A DNA stretch of 64,000 nucleotides from Rhizobiales bacterium 2SD (GTDB lineage: Bacteria; Pseudomonadota; Alphaproteobacteria; Rhizobiales; Beijerinckiaceae): the NCBI GenBank assembly GCA_005502805.1, contig SCMY01000008.1, positions 1-64,000 of the forward strand. The letters are read 5' to 3'. Both the position numbers and the translations under genes were made by a program. Under the pieces are notes generated by a model. It did not search any database and had not been told where the DNA came from. It saw only the letters and a program-made list of their open reading frames with translations. Below, in pieces: positions 18,688-27,839 of the stretch (its first letter is position 1; each line of letters opens with the position of its first letter).

Positions 18688-21120
18688 TCAGCCGGCGGGC
18701 TTAAGCGCGATGACCGAGCGCGCCGCCTTCTCGATCGCCTCGCGCGAATAGAGCAGCGGAGCATAGTCGCCGGCGGCCCAGAGCGGCGCGAGGTCGCGAT
18801 AATGCGGGCTGTAGGCGTCGCCCGACTGCCCTGGCGTGTTGATGAAGCGGCTCTCGTCCCAGTTGCCGACGTCCAGCACCATGCGGAACGAGGCGCCCGC
18901 GGTCACCTTGAAGTCGGAGATCCGGTAGGAGGCCGCGCGCGGGCTGAAGGCAGAGCCGCCCATGGCGAGCCGGCCGACATTGAGCTGCGCCCGATCCGGG
19001 CCGCCTGCGAGCGGCGAAAGCGCATGATCGAACTGGGCATGGTGGATCTTGCCCCAGTTCCAGTTCGCGGTGTCCGGGCCGAGTGTCTGCCGCAGCTCCT
19101 CCATCGCAGCCTTCAAGGTCTCGAGCAGCAACGCATCGCGCGCCGCCTTCGGGTCGGCACCCAGCGCGCTGTCGGGCGCTTGCAGATAGGCGACGACCGC
19201 GGCGACATCGAGCGGCCCGATCACGCCGCGCGCTTTTTCCGGCACCGCCTTCGCCGTCAGCGCGCGCCCGAGATGCTTGCTCATCCAGACCTCGGAGAGC
19301 GCCGCGGCGGCGCTGTCGACCGCGGTCTCGTGGTTCCAGCCCTTGATCAGCTTGAGGCCTTCGGCCGTGACAGCATCATCCGACGACAGCGGTGCGAGCA
19401 GCGCAGCGAGCTTGCGGCCATTGTCCGAGCTGTCGTCGTTCTGCAGCGCCATGGCGTCGGCGAGCGTCACCTTGCTCTTGGCGCCGAGCACGGCCTTGAT
19501 CCGGTTGATGCGCGAGGGATCGGACCATTCGTAGCCGATGCGCTTGGCGAGCAGCGGATGGTCCTTCGGGATGTTCATCTCGTTGGCGGTGGCGAAGAAG
19601 CCCTCGGTCGGGTTGTAGACCTCGGGCAATTCGCCGGCCTTCAGGAAGCCGGTCCATTCATAGCGGCCATCGCCGGGTACCGGCATCAGGCCGTCATGGT
19701 TCGGCCGCTGCGGCGCGCGGCCGCCGACGATCCAGCCGATATTGCCCTTGTTGTCGGCGTAGACCTGGTTCTCGGACGGCGCGCCCCATTCGGCCATCGC
19801 TTTCTTGAAACCGGCCCAGTCCTTGGCCGTCATGTACTCGGCCGAGTTGAAATAGGCCGAGGTGCCCGGCTCGAACCAGACCGTGCGGATGGCGAAAGCA
19901 CGCTTCTCGTCCGGCTCGGCTTTCATAATCGGGCCGTGGCGGGTGAATTTCAGGTCGACCTGGCGCGGCGCCTCACCCTTGACCTCGATCGTCTCGTTGA
20001 CGGTCTTCATCTCTTCCCAGCCGCTGCCATAGCGATACTGGTTCGGATTGGCCGGGTTGGTCTCGTAGACGTAGAGATCCTCCTGATCGATCGCGAAGAT
20101 CGTCAGGCCGAAGGCGATCTCGCCGTTGTGGCCGATCGAGATGCCGGGGAGTGCAGGCTCGCCACCGCCGATCACCGACAGACCGGGCGCGTTGAGGTGC
20201 ACGACATAGCGCAGCGACGGCACGCCATGAGCGCGGTGCGGATCGTTGGCCAGGATCGGCCGACCGGTCGCGGTGCGGCTGGCGGCGATCGTCCAGTTGT
20301 TCGAGCCGATGGTCGAGACGCTGTCGCCTGCCGCGGCGAAGATGGCGTCACGGTCGAGCGCAGCGCGCTTCTCGCCGGGCGCGGCGAAGGTGACCTCGCG
20401 GGTCGCCAGATTGTAGTCGTCGAGGATGTCAGGCTTGATCGCGCAGGGATCGAGCCCATCCGGCACCTTGGTTTTCACGCTCGGCTCCAGCACGCGCCGG
20501 AAACGATCGGCCTCGATGCCGGCGGCGCAGGCGACCCGGGCTCGCACCACTTCCGACATCACATTGCGGGTCAGGCCATGGCTGCGGATGCGCACCACGT
20601 CCTCGGCGCTCCAGCGATCCGGCAAGGTGCCGGAGACGCGGAAATCGAGCGGCAAGGGCTGCTTGCCGGCGCGCACCTCGTCGACGCGGGCGTTGATGCC
20701 GGCGACGAAGGCGTCGGTATAGGCCTTGGCGTCGGGGCCGTAGGCGGCCCACTCCTTGTCCATCTCGCCGCGATAGAGGAAGAGCCGGGCGGCACGATCC
20801 TGCGCGACATAGGACGGGCCGAAATCCTTGGCGAGCAGCCCGAGGCCACGCTTTCGCCAGAGATCGATCTGCCAGAGCCGGTCGCGTGCCGCGTTGTAAC
20901 CTTGCAGGAAGAGGGCATCGCGAGACGAGGCGGCGTAGATATGAGCGACGCCCCATTGATCGAGGATCAGCTCCGCCGGCCCCTGCAGCCCGGCGACCAT
21001 CTGCTCGGAACGCTTCACCGCGCTGGACATCTCGGCCTGGGCGGGCAGGCACCCGGCGATCGTGACGGCGGCGATGGCAAACAGCGACGCTGCGCTGTGG
21101 GCGCGATCTGCTCTGCTCAT
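18688..21120 (-). CDS. penicillin acylase family protein (N-terminal nucleophile amidohydrolase)
   Basis: An 810-aa exported precursor with a signal peptide over roughly residues 1-30. It should self-cleave to alpha and beta chains at the conserved GSNNW (272-276), leaving Ser273 as catalytic N-terminal nucleophile. The later RxxxxGRPILANDPH segment and the beta-chain asparagine motif support the family. Members cleave amide-linked acyl groups: beta-lactam side chains, acyl-homoserine lactones or cyclic lipopeptides. Which of these applies is open. A strong GGGAGGAA ribosome binding site precedes ATG 21120. Confidence 0.9.
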   Translation of the reverse strand: MSRADRAHSAASLFAIAAVTIAGCLPAQAEMSSAVKRSEQMVAGLQGPAELILDQWGVAHIYAASSRDALFLQGYNAARDRLWQIDLWRKRGLGLLAKDFGPSYVAQDRAARLFLYRGEMDKEWAAYGPDAKAYTDAFVAGINARVDEVRAGKQPLPLDFRVSGTLPDRWSAEDVVRIRSHGLTRNVMSEVVRARVACAAGIEADRFRRVLEPSVKTKVPDGLDPCAIKPDILDDYNLATREVTFAAPGEKRAALDRDAIFAAAGDSVSTIGSNNWTIAASRTATGRPILANDPHRAHGVPSLRYVVHLNAPGLSVIGGGEPALPGISIGHNGEIAFGLTIFAIDQEDLYVYETNPANPNQYRYGSGWEEMKTVNETIEVKGEAPRQVDLKFTRHGPIMKAEPDEKRAFAIRTVWFEPGTSAYFNSAEYMTAKDWAGFKKAMAEWGAPSENQVYADNKGNIGWIVGGRAPQRPNHDGLMPVPGDGRYEWTGFLKAGELPEVYNPTEGFFATANEMNIPKDHPLLAKRIGYEWSDPSRINRIKAVLGAKSKVTLADAMALQNDDSSDNGRKLAALLAPLSSDDAVTAEGLKLIKGWNHETAVDSAAAALSEVWMSKHLGRALTAKAVPEKARGVIGPLDVAAVVAYLQAPDSALGADPKAARDALLLETLKAAMEELRQTLGPDTANWNWGKIHHAQFDHALSPLAGGPDRAQLNVGRLAMGGSAFSPRAASYRISDFKVTAGASFRMVLDVGNWDESRFINTPGQSGDAYSPHYRDLAPLWAAGDYAPLLYSREAIEKAARSVIALKPAG

Positions 21121-21266
21121 GGTGTTCCTCCCTGCGGCCCGTCTTTGGCAATGGGCCTTGCGGGAGGAGCTTAGGGGGAGAGTGGAGGCCAGCCACCGCA
21201 CATGACCACATGGCGGCCCTGCCGCGCCGGCATGTGATCTGGATCGTTCCTTGCGCGGCTGGACGT

Positions 21267-21857
21267 TCAGTCCTCGCGATCTTGCCAGTCACTGCGCAGC
21301 AACGTCGTCAGATGTTCGATCGTTTGCCGCCCGTCGGCCATGCAACGGCTCGGCACCTCGCCGGCAGGTCGATAGCCCAGCTTACGCTGCATCGCCCAGG
21401 AACTCTCGTTGCCGTCGAAATAGCCGTTGACCAGCTTCATCAGGCCGAGCTCGCGAAAGGCGAAGCGGATCTTCGCGTCGAAGGCTTCGCGCCCATAGCC
21501 GCGTCCCTGATAACCGTTCGCGATCCAGATGCCGCCGCCACCCGTCCCAGCCGTTCGGTCGACCTTGTTGAGGCTGATCCCGCCGATCACGCGCCGCTCG
21601 GATGTGAGTTCGATTGCAAACTCATACGCCGTCGGCTCAGTGCCTGCGCTCGCAATCTGCTGGCATCTCCTGACCCAGTCCTTGGCGTGCACGGCCGAAT
21701 AGGGGTGAGGGACGAAAGCCAGCCATTTTGCGACCTCGAGGTCGTTCAGACCCAGCGTGAGCTGGTCGATATCTGCCTCGCTCCAGGGGCGCAGAACGAG
21801 GCGCGAGGTTTCGATTCTGATGTCCACGGCGTTGCAGCTTTCTGTCTTCGAAGTCAC
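21267..21857 (-). CDS. GNAT-family N-acetyltransferase (RimJ/RimL type)
   Basis: A 196-aa acetyltransferase. The acetyl-CoA-binding loop reads NGYQGRGYGREA and the RimL-like C-terminal half includes NESSWAMQRKLGY. The open reading frame begins with a GTG at 21857 immediately after the TAG of the upstream Lrp-type regulator, so the two genes are probably co-transcribed. A second GTG a few codons later could also serve as start. The acceptor (a protein N-terminus, an antibiotic or a small amine) is unknown. Confidence 0.85.
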   Translation of the reverse strand: MTSKTESCNAVDIRIETSRLVLRPWSEADIDQLTLGLNDLEVAKWLAFVPHPYSAVHAKDWVRRCQQIASAGTEPTAYEFAIELTSERRVIGGISLNKVDRTAGTGGGGIWIANGYQGRGYGREAFDAKIRFAFRELGLMKLVNGYFDGNESSWAMQRKLGYRPAGEVPSRCMADGRQTIEHLTTLLRSDWQDRED

Positions 21858-22316
21858 CTAGAGCGGCGGCAGGCCGACCCGCTTCTTGATGGTCGCCAGG
21901 GCGAAGTTGGATTCGACCGACTGGACGCATTTCAACCGCGTCATCTTCTGCTTCAGGAAACGCTCATAGCCCTCGATGCCGTCGGCCAGCACCCGCAGCA
22001 GATAGTCCTGTGAGCCGGTCATCAGATAGCATTCGGCCACTTCGGGCCAGTTCTCGACCGCCTTCTCGAACTCGGCGATCTGCTCCGTATTCTGCTGGCT
22101 GAGCCGGACCGAGACGAAGACACTGAAGGGCAAGCCATAGGCCTTGGGATCGACGATCGCCGAATAGCCCTTGATGACGCCGGTTTCTTCCAGTCGCTTC
22201 AATCGGCGCAAACACGGCGTCGGCGACAGGCCGACCTTCTCGGAGAGGTCCTGGTTGGTGATGCGCCCGTCCTCCTGCAGGAGGTGAAGCATGCGGCGGT
22301 CGATCGTATCGAGCAT
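21858..22316 (-). CDS. Lrp/AsnC-family transcriptional regulator
   Basis: A 152-aa full-length Lrp/AsnC protein. The N-terminal helix-turn-helix (MLHLLQEDGRITNQDLSE, then LSPTPCLRRLKRLEE) is followed by the RAM effector domain (VAECYLMTGSQDYLL). It diverges from a PLP-dependent gamma-lyase gene. The pairing of Lrp regulator and methionine/cysteine-degrading enzyme suggests amino-acid-responsive control of that gene. Confidence 0.92.
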   Translation of the reverse strand: MLDTIDRRMLHLLQEDGRITNQDLSEKVGLSPTPCLRRLKRLEETGVIKGYSAIVDPKAYGLPFSVFVSVRLSQQNTEQIAEFEKAVENWPEVAECYLMTGSQDYLLRVLADGIEGYERFLKQKMTRLKCVQSVESNFALATIKKRVGLPPL

Positions 22317-22341
22317 GATCTGCTTCTCCGAGCATTCAAAC

Positions 22342-22367
22342 GAGCAGGAAGCTGCAAAATATTGCTC
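22342..22367. promoter_or_regulatory. candidate Lrp-type operator
   Basis: In the gap between the divergent Lrp and gamma-lyase genes, GAGCA at 22342-22346 and TGCTC at 22363-22367 form a dyad enclosing AAAATATT. A tighter inner dyad, GCAAAATATTGC, is at 22354-22365. An AT-rich core flanked by inverted arms is the usual form of Lrp/AsnC sites. The assignment is by position and shape only. Confidence 0.45.
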
Positions 22368-22454
22368 TAGGGCACGGATGATCGTTCATGCAATGGCCTT
22401 AGGATCGTCCTAGGCTCACGTCGCGAGGCCGTATTGGCCGGCGAGGAGGCAGTG

Positions 22455-23738
22455 ATGAGCGACGACAACTACCACAAGGACCGGATCGCCAATCGCCGGC
22501 TCCATCCCGAGACCCTGATGATGGGCTATGGCTATTCGCCGGCCATGTCGGAAGGCGCGCTCAAGCCGCCGGTCTTCCTGACCTCGACCTTCGTTTTCGA
22601 GAACGCCCAGCAGGGCAAGGACTTCTTCGATCTGACCGCCGGCCGCCGCCAGCTCAAGCCGGGCGAGAAGTCGGGCCTGGTCTATTCGCGCTTCAATCAT
22701 CCTAACATGGAGATCCTCGAGGATCGTCTGGCGATCTGGGACGAGGCCGAGGCCTGCGCCGTCTTTGCCAGCGGCATGGCGGCGATCGCGACGACCTGCT
22801 TCGCCTTCCTCAGGCCCGGCGACACCATCGTCCACAGCCGCCCGCTCTACGGCGGCACCGAGACCCTGCTGAAGAACCAGATGGGCGCCTTCGGCGTCAC
22901 ACCCTTCGGCTTCACCGATGGCGTCGACGTCGCGCAGATGCGCAAGGTCGCGCAGGCCGCCGCCGCCAAGGGCCGGGTCGCGATGATCCTGGTCGAGACG
23001 CCGGCCAACCCGACCAACGGCCTCGTCGACCTCGCGGCTTGCAAGGCGATCGCCGACGAGCTGGAGAAGTCGCAAGGGCATCGGCCGCCAGTCGTGGTCG
23101 ACAACACCATGCTCGGCCCGATTTTCCAGAAGCCGCTGAAGCACGGAGCCGACCTGACCTTGCTGTCGCTGACCAAATATGTCGGCGGCCACAGCGATCT
23201 CGTCGGCGGTTCGATCAGCGGCTCGAAGGCGCTGGTGCGGCAGGTGAAGAGCTGGCGCGGCTCGCTCGGCACGCAGCTCGACCCGAACTCGTGCTGGATG
23301 CTGATGCGCTCGCTCGAGACGCTCGACATCCGCATGCACCGCGCCAACGAGAATGGCCGCAAGGTCGCCGACTATCTGCGCAAGCACCCGAAGATCGCCA
23401 AGGTCCACTATCTCGGCGATCTCGCCGAGGGTGACCCGCGCAAGCCCGTCTTCGACCGGCAATGCGTCGAGCCCGGCTCGACCTTTGCCTTCGACGTCAA
23501 GGGCGGCGAGAAGGAGGCCTTCGCCGTGCTCGACAATCTCCAGATCATGAAGCTCGCGGTCAGCCTCGGCGGCACCGAAACGCTGGTTTCGCATCCCGCC
23601 GCGATGACCCATTCCGGCGTCGCCCGGGAACTGCGCGAGGAGATCGGCCTCACCGACGCGCTGATCCGCATCTCGGTCGGCATCGAGAACATCGAGGACC
23701 TGATCTCGGATCTCGCCCAGGCACTCGACGCCGCGTGA
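22455..23738 (+). CDS. PLP-dependent trans-sulfuration enzyme (methionine gamma-lyase / cystathionine gamma-synthase family)
   Basis: A 427-aa fold-type I PLP enzyme of the Cys/Met metabolism family. The PLP lysine is Lys241 in [11 protein letters not shown]. The substrate loop YSRFNHPNM, the cofactor segment [11 protein letters not shown] and RPLYGGTE are intact. The family includes gamma-lyases and gamma-synthases; the divergent Lrp regulator favours a catabolic gamma-lyase on methionine or homocysteine, but this is inference. ATG 22455 has a strong GAGGAGG 6 bases upstream. The stop overlaps the GTG of the next gene. Confidence 0.87.
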   Translation: MSDDNYHKDRIANRRLHPETLMMGYGYSPAMSEGALKPPVFLTSTFVFENAQQGKDFFDLTAGRRQLKPGEKSGLVYSRFNHPNMEILEDRLAIWDEAEACAVFASGMAAIATTCFAFLRPGDTIVHSRPLYGGTETLLKNQMGAFGVTPFGFTDGVDVAQMRKVAQAAAAKGRVAMILVETPANPTNGLVDLAACKAIADELEKSQGHRPPVVVDNTMLGPIFQKPLKHGADLTLLSLTKYVGGHSDLVGGSISGSKALVRQVKSWRGSLGTQLDPNSCWMLMRSLETLDIRMHRANENGRKVADYLRKHPKIAKVHYLGDLAEGDPRKPVFDRQCVEPGSTFAFDVKGGEKEAFAVLDNLQIMKLAVSLGGTETLVSHPAAMTHSGVARELREEIGLTDALIRISVGIENIEDLISDLAQALDAA

Positions 23739-24577
23739 GGGCAGGGCGGCGCCGCATCCTCGTTGCGGCGCTCGCCGCCACGCTGCTCGGCGGCCCGGTG
23801 TTCGCCGAGCCGCAGACCGAGAGCGTGGCCCAGACCATCTGTCGCCTGATCGAAGGCGCCGCCAAGACGCACGACCTGCCAGTCGCCTTCTTCACGCGCC
23901 TGATCTGGCGCGAGAGCAGCTTCCGGCCGAACGTCGTCAGCCCGGCCGGGGCGCAGGGCATCGCCCAGTTCATGCCGGGCACAGCGAATGAGCGCGGTCT
24001 CGCCGACCCGTTCGATCCGGAGGCGGCGATCCCGCATTCGGCCGCTTTCCTCGCGGCGCTGAAGAACCAGTTCGGCAATCTCGGCCTCGCTGCCGCCGCC
24101 TATAATGGTGGGCCGAACCGCGTTGCGCGCTGGGTCGAGCGCGGCGGCATGCTGCCCTATGAGACGCAGGCCTATGTCCGCTTCATCACCGGCCGACCCG
24201 TCGAGGAATGGCGGCTCGGCGCCGGCGAGACGCCACCGCCGGCGACGCGGGAGGAGACCGATTGCCTGGCCACGGTCGCCTCGATCCGCATCACCACGCC
24301 GGCCGTGCTGGTCGAGGGCGCCTATGGCCCGTTCGGCGTCCAGCTCGCGGGTAACACCTCGAAGGCGCGCGCCATCGCCTCCTATCAGCGTGTCGCGGCC
24401 CGCTTCGCCTCGCTGCTCGCGGGCAAGCCGACCATGATCCTGGGCTCGGCCGTGCCGGGGCGGGGCAGGGGCCGATTCTATCGCGTCAGGCTGCCGGCGC
24501 AGAGCCTGCGTGAGGCGACATTGGCCTGCAATCGCCTGCGGCAGGCGGGGGCGGCGTGTCTGGTGCTGCGGAATTGA
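23735..24577 (+). CDS. lytic murein transglycosylase with C-terminal SPOR-like region
   Basis: A 280-aa exported SLT-type transglycosylase that cleaves the peptidoglycan glycan strand. GTG 23735 (GTGA overlap with the preceding stop) gives a basic N-terminus and a hydrophobic signal ending near VFA. The catalytic glutamate lies in WRESSF, followed by [13 protein letters not shown] and [10 protein letters not shown]. The last about 60 residues ([21 protein letters not shown]) resemble a SPOR peptidoglycan-binding domain. The coupling to an amino-acid lyase gene has no obvious functional meaning. Confidence 0.87.
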   Translation: MRAGRRRILVAALAATLLGGPVFAEPQTESVAQTICRLIEGAAKTHDLPVAFFTRLIWRESSFRPNVVSPAGAQGIAQFMPGTANERGLADPFDPEAAIPHSAAFLAALKNQFGNLGLAAAAYNGGPNRVARWVERGGMLPYETQAYVRFITGRPVEEWRLGAGETPPPATREETDCLATVASIRITTPAVLVEGAYGPFGVQLAGNTSKARAIASYQRVAARFASLLAGKPTMILGSAVPGRGRGRFYRVRLPAQSLREATLACNRLRQAGAACLVLRN

Positions 24578-24585
24578 AGAGCGTC

Positions 24586-24684
24586 ATTCTCGGGCGAAGC
24601 GCAGCGCAGACCCGAGAATCTCGTGACGAGAAGGCGCGAAAAGAGCCTCTTCCGGCCTGAGATGCTCGGGTCAAGCCCGAGCAT
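24586..24684. repeat. REP-like intergenic palindrome pair
   Basis: Two related palindromes fill the gap between convergent genes. ATTCTCGGG (24586-24594) pairs with CCCGAGAAT (24611-24619), and ATGCTCGGG (24662-24670) pairs with CCCGAGCAT (24676-24684) around a 5-base loop. A small TCTCGTGACGAGA dyad lies between. I recognise this as the dispersed intergenic repeat type frequent in Bosea, Bradyrhizobium and relatives. It may also terminate both convergent transcripts. Confidence 0.7.
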
Positions 24685-24688
24685 GACG

Positions 24689-25420
24689 TCAAATCCCAAC
24701 CCGCCCCCAGCCCGGCAGCTTCAGCGCTGGCCGTTGTAGGTCGAAACCGGCTACCAGCCCGAGCAGATTGATCTCGACCCCCTCGACCCAGCCCAAGGTG
24801 ACGCCCGCTAGCCCGTAGAGCGAGGCCTGCAGGCCGGTGCGGCTCGGCGTGAGGCCGGCGAAGAGCCCGCTCTCGCGCCAGTCCTTGCCGATCGCGGTCG
24901 GCGGCAAAGCACGTCCGAGCTCCGGCACTTCGGCGAGGATGTGCTGGACGAAGCTGTTCGAGTTCGGCCCGGGCCAGGCGGCATACGAGCCGTAGTCGCT
25001 GTAGCCATAGCTCTTCACAGCGTCGCGGATGCGCGGGATCAGCGCCCCAGCTGCTTGCCCTTTGATCTCGCCGACCAGCTCCGGGACATTGCCGTACCAG
25101 CGGCCATCGGCGACGCGGACATTGACTCGCACAGGATTACCCCAGCCGACGACGTCGAAGCGCGTATAGGCGGGGGCGTCCTTCTCCTTGACCACGATCC
25201 AGGAGTGATGGGCGAAGACGCCGCGCCAGCGCCCGACGCGGGCGGCGAAGATGTGGACCGTCGCCTCGGGCGCAATGGCAGGCGCGGGTAGGAGCGCGGC
25301 GCTCGACCAGTCGGCGCGGGCCCAGTCGGAGGCCAGCGGTTGCAAATGCCACCAGGCGGCGTGAGTGCCGAGCGGCAGGAGGAAGACGAGCGCGAAGAAC
25401 AGGAAAAACCGTCGGATCAT
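24689..25420 (-). CDS. DUF3750 domain-containing protein
   Basis: A 243-aa protein with an N-terminal membrane segment (FFLFFALVFLLPLGTHAAWW), probably a signal anchor. The rest matches the DUF3750 family pattern: HIFAARVGRWRGVFAHHSWIV, PNSNSFVQHIL and a C-terminal glycine/leucine-rich stretch. The histidines and the NSNSF segment recall cysteine-less NlpC-like folds, but no activity is known. ATG 25420 is favoured because the membrane segment follows directly; the ATG at 25459 is possible. Confidence 0.78.
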   Translation of the reverse strand: MIRRFFLFFALVFLLPLGTHAAWWHLQPLASDWARADWSSAALLPAPAIAPEATVHIFAARVGRWRGVFAHHSWIVVKEKDAPAYTRFDVVGWGNPVRVNVRVADGRWYGNVPELVGEIKGQAAGALIPRIRDAVKSYGYSDYGSYAAWPGPNSNSFVQHILAEVPELGRALPPTAIGKDWRESGLFAGLTPSRTGLQASLYGLAGVTLGWVEGVEINLLGLVAGFDLQRPALKLPGWGRVGI

Positions 25421-25551
25421 TCTTTTGCGGAAAATAGGGGCGAGGCGGGGCCGCAACAAGGCGCGACGGAGCGTCGCCGATCACGAAATCGAGGTTGAGG
25501 CTTGGCCACAAGCTGTTAGCTTGCCCACGCGAAATCTAAAGGAGGGGCAGA

Positions 25552-26667
25552 TTGCGCACATTGACGTCGGTTATGCATAGGTTGGCGGCTGCGGCAGCTC
25601 TCGGGCTTGCTCTGACGGCCGGCCCGGCTGGGGCGCAGGACAACAAGGAACTGCGCATCTTCAACTGGTCGGACTACGTCAATCCGGAGGTGCTCGACGC
25701 CTTCAAGAAAGAGACCGGCATCACCGTCGTCTACGACACCTTCGACCAGATGGAGACGGTCGAGACCAAGCTGCTCGCCGGCAAGACCGGCTACGACCTC
25801 GTCGTCGTCACCGCCTCCTTCCTGCCCCGGCACATCCCGATCGGTCTCTACACGCCGATCGACACCGCCAAGGTCCCGAACCTCAAGCATGCCTGGCCGG
25901 AGATTCAAAAGCGCCTGGCGAAATACGATCCCGGCAACAAGTTCGCCGTGAACTACATGTGGGGCACCACCGGGATCGGCTACAACACCGCCAAGATCAA
26001 GGAGCGGCTCGGCAACGACGCCGTGATCGACAGCTGGAGCATCGTCTTCGATCCGGAGAAGCTGAAGAAGCTCTCCAATTGCGGCGTGCACGTGCTCGAC
26101 GCGGTCGAGGAGATGTTCCCGGCGGCGCTGCGCTATCTCGGGCTCGATCCCGATTCGAAGAACGAGGCCGATCTCAACAAGGCCGGCGAATTGCTGCGCA
26201 AGATCCGCCCGCACATCCAGAAATTCCACTCGTCAGAATACATCAACGCGCTCGCCAATGGCGATATCTGCCTGGCAGTCGGCTATTCCGGCGATGTGCT
26301 GCAGGCGAAAAAGCGCGCCAGCGAAGCCAAGAACAAGGTCGAGATCGCCTATTCGATCCCGAAGGAAGGCGCGCTGATGTGGTTCGATTCTTTCGTCATC
26401 CCGAAGGATGCCGGCAATCAGGACGCGGCGCTGAAGTTCATCGACTTCGTCAACCGGCCGGAGATGGCGGCGAAGAACTCGGACTTCATCCAGTACGCCA
26501 ACGGCAACATCGCCTCGAAGCCGCTGCTCTCGGCCGAGGTCCGCGACAACCCAGGCATCTATCCGCCGGATGTGGTGATGAGCCGCCTCTACACGATCAC
26601 GCCCTACGACCAGAAGACGCAGCGGGTGGTCAACCGGCTATGGACCCGCGTCAAGAGCGGCAGGTGA
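25552..26667 (+). CDS. potF: polyamine ABC transporter substrate-binding protein (PotF type)
   Basis: A 371-aa periplasmic binding protein for putrescine or spermidine. It has a signal peptide ending near GAQ at about residue 27, then RIFNWSDYVNPEVLDAF, the PotD/PotF opening with its polyamine-contacting tryptophan and aspartate. Further hallmarks are YMWGTTGIGYN and GDICLAVGYSGD. The start is TTG 25552 because GGAGGGG at 25541-25547 is ideally placed; ATG 25573 would still leave a signal peptide. The stop overlaps the potG GTG. It is first in the potFGHI operon. Confidence 0.92.
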   Translation: MRTLTSVMHRLAAAAALGLALTAGPAGAQDNKELRIFNWSDYVNPEVLDAFKKETGITVVYDTFDQMETVETKLLAGKTGYDLVVVTASFLPRHIPIGLYTPIDTAKVPNLKHAWPEIQKRLAKYDPGNKFAVNYMWGTTGIGYNTAKIKERLGNDAVIDSWSIVFDPEKLKKLSNCGVHVLDAVEEMFPAALRYLGLDPDSKNEADLNKAGELLRKIRPHIQKFHSSEYINALANGDICLAVGYSGDVLQAKKRASEAKNKVEIAYSIPKEGALMWFDSFVIPKDAGNQDAALKFIDFVNRPEMAAKNSDFIQYANGNIASKPLLSAEVRDNPGIYPPDVVMSRLYTITPYDQKTQRVVNRLWTRVKSGR

Positions 26668-27839
26668 GCAGGCCGGAGGCGGGTGGAAGGCGCGCCTCGC
26701 CGGGTAGCGTCCGGCGCGACTTCCAGCCCTGGAACGATCCGACGGCGAAACCGCTGGTCGAGTTCCGCAACGTGACCAAGCGCTTCGGCGCGGTGGTCGC
26801 GGTCGACCGGCTCTCGCTTGCGATCCATCAGCGCGAGTTCTTCGCGCTGCTCGGCCCCTCCGGCTGCGGCAAGACCACGCTGATGCGCATGCTCGCCGGC
26901 TTCGAGCAGCCCGATGAGGGCGAGATCCTGCTCGACGGCGTCGACATCACCGCCGTGCCGCCGCACAAGCGGCCGGTCAACATGATGTTCCAGTCCTATG
27001 CGCTGTTCCCGCACCTCAGCGTCGGCGACAACATCGCCTACGGCCTGAAGCGCGAGGGCTTGCCCAAGGCCGAGATCGCCGCGCGGGTCGAGGCCATGCT
27101 TGGGCGCGTTCGCCTGAAGGGCATGGAGAAGCGCCGGCCGGACCAGCTCTCCGGCGGCCAGCGCCAGCGCGTCGCGCTCGCCCGTGCCCTGGTCAAGCAG
27201 CCCAAGCTCCTGCTGCTCGACGAGCCTCTGGGCGCACTCGACAAAAAGCTGCGCGAAGAGACGCAATACGAGCTGATGGACCTGCAGGCCGATCTCGGCC
27301 TGACCTTCATGGTCGTCACGCACGACCAGGACGAGGCCATGACCATGGCCGACCGCATGGCGGTGATGGATCACGGCCGGCTGCTGCAGATCGCGCCGCC
27401 CGACCTGATCTACGAGGCGCCGGCGAGCCGCTTCGTCGCCGAGTTCGTCGGCGACATCAATCTGATCGAGGGCAGGGTCACCGCCGTCGCGGGCGATCTC
27501 GTCACGCTGGAGAGCAAGTCCGCCGGCGTGATCGAGCTCGACGAGGATGCGCCGAGCTGCCGCCCGGGCGATGCGATCACCGTGGGCCTTCGCCCCGAGA
27601 AGATCGCGCTCAGCCATGACGAGCCCGGGCAGGCCAACAACAAGGTCGCCGGCGAGATCTGGGATATCGGCTATCTCGGCGACATGACCATGGTCCAGGT
27701 CATGGTCGGCGGCGATCAGGGCAAGCTCTTCAAGGTCTCGCTGACCAACCGCACAAGGCGGATCGAGCGACCTTTCGCCTGGGAGGACAAGGTCTGGCTC
27801 TCCTGGGACGTCGAGGCCGGCATGGTGCTGGCGTCGTGA
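26664..27839 (+). CDS. potG: polyamine ABC transporter ATP-binding protein (PotG type)
   Basis: A 391-aa ABC ATPase with Walker A GPSGCGKTT, Q-loop QSYALFPHL, signature LSGGQRQR and Walker B LLLDEPLGALD. A C-terminal TOBE domain follows (about residues 300-391). The start is GTG 26664, overlapping the potF stop (GTGA). It energises the PotH/PotI pore. An N-terminal extension of about 25 residues precedes the ATPase core, as in other PotG proteins. Confidence 0.92.
   Translation: MSRPEAGGRRASPGSVRRDFQPWNDPTAKPLVEFRNVTKRFGAVVAVDRLSLAIHQREFFALLGPSGCGKTTLMRMLAGFEQPDEGEILLDGVDITAVPPHKRPVNMMFQSYALFPHLSVGDNIAYGLKREGLPKAEIAARVEAMLGRVRLKGMEKRRPDQLSGGQRQRVALARALVKQPKLLLLDEPLGALDKKLREETQYELMDLQADLGLTFMVVTHDQDEAMTMADRMAVMDHGRLLQIAPPDLIYEAPASRFVAEFVGDINLIEGRVTAVAGDLVTLESKSAGVIELDEDAPSCRPGDAITVGLRPEKIALSHDEPGQANNKVAGEIWDIGYLGDMTMVQVMVGGDQGKLFKVSLTNRTRRIERPFAWEDKVWLSWDVEAGMVLAS

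Noticed and set aside
18802-21174. 790-codon open frame on the plus strand
   Set aside because: It is the mirror of the penicillin-acylase gene. Its composition (H, R, D, G, V rich, no domains) is typical of antisense frames in GC-rich codon usage.
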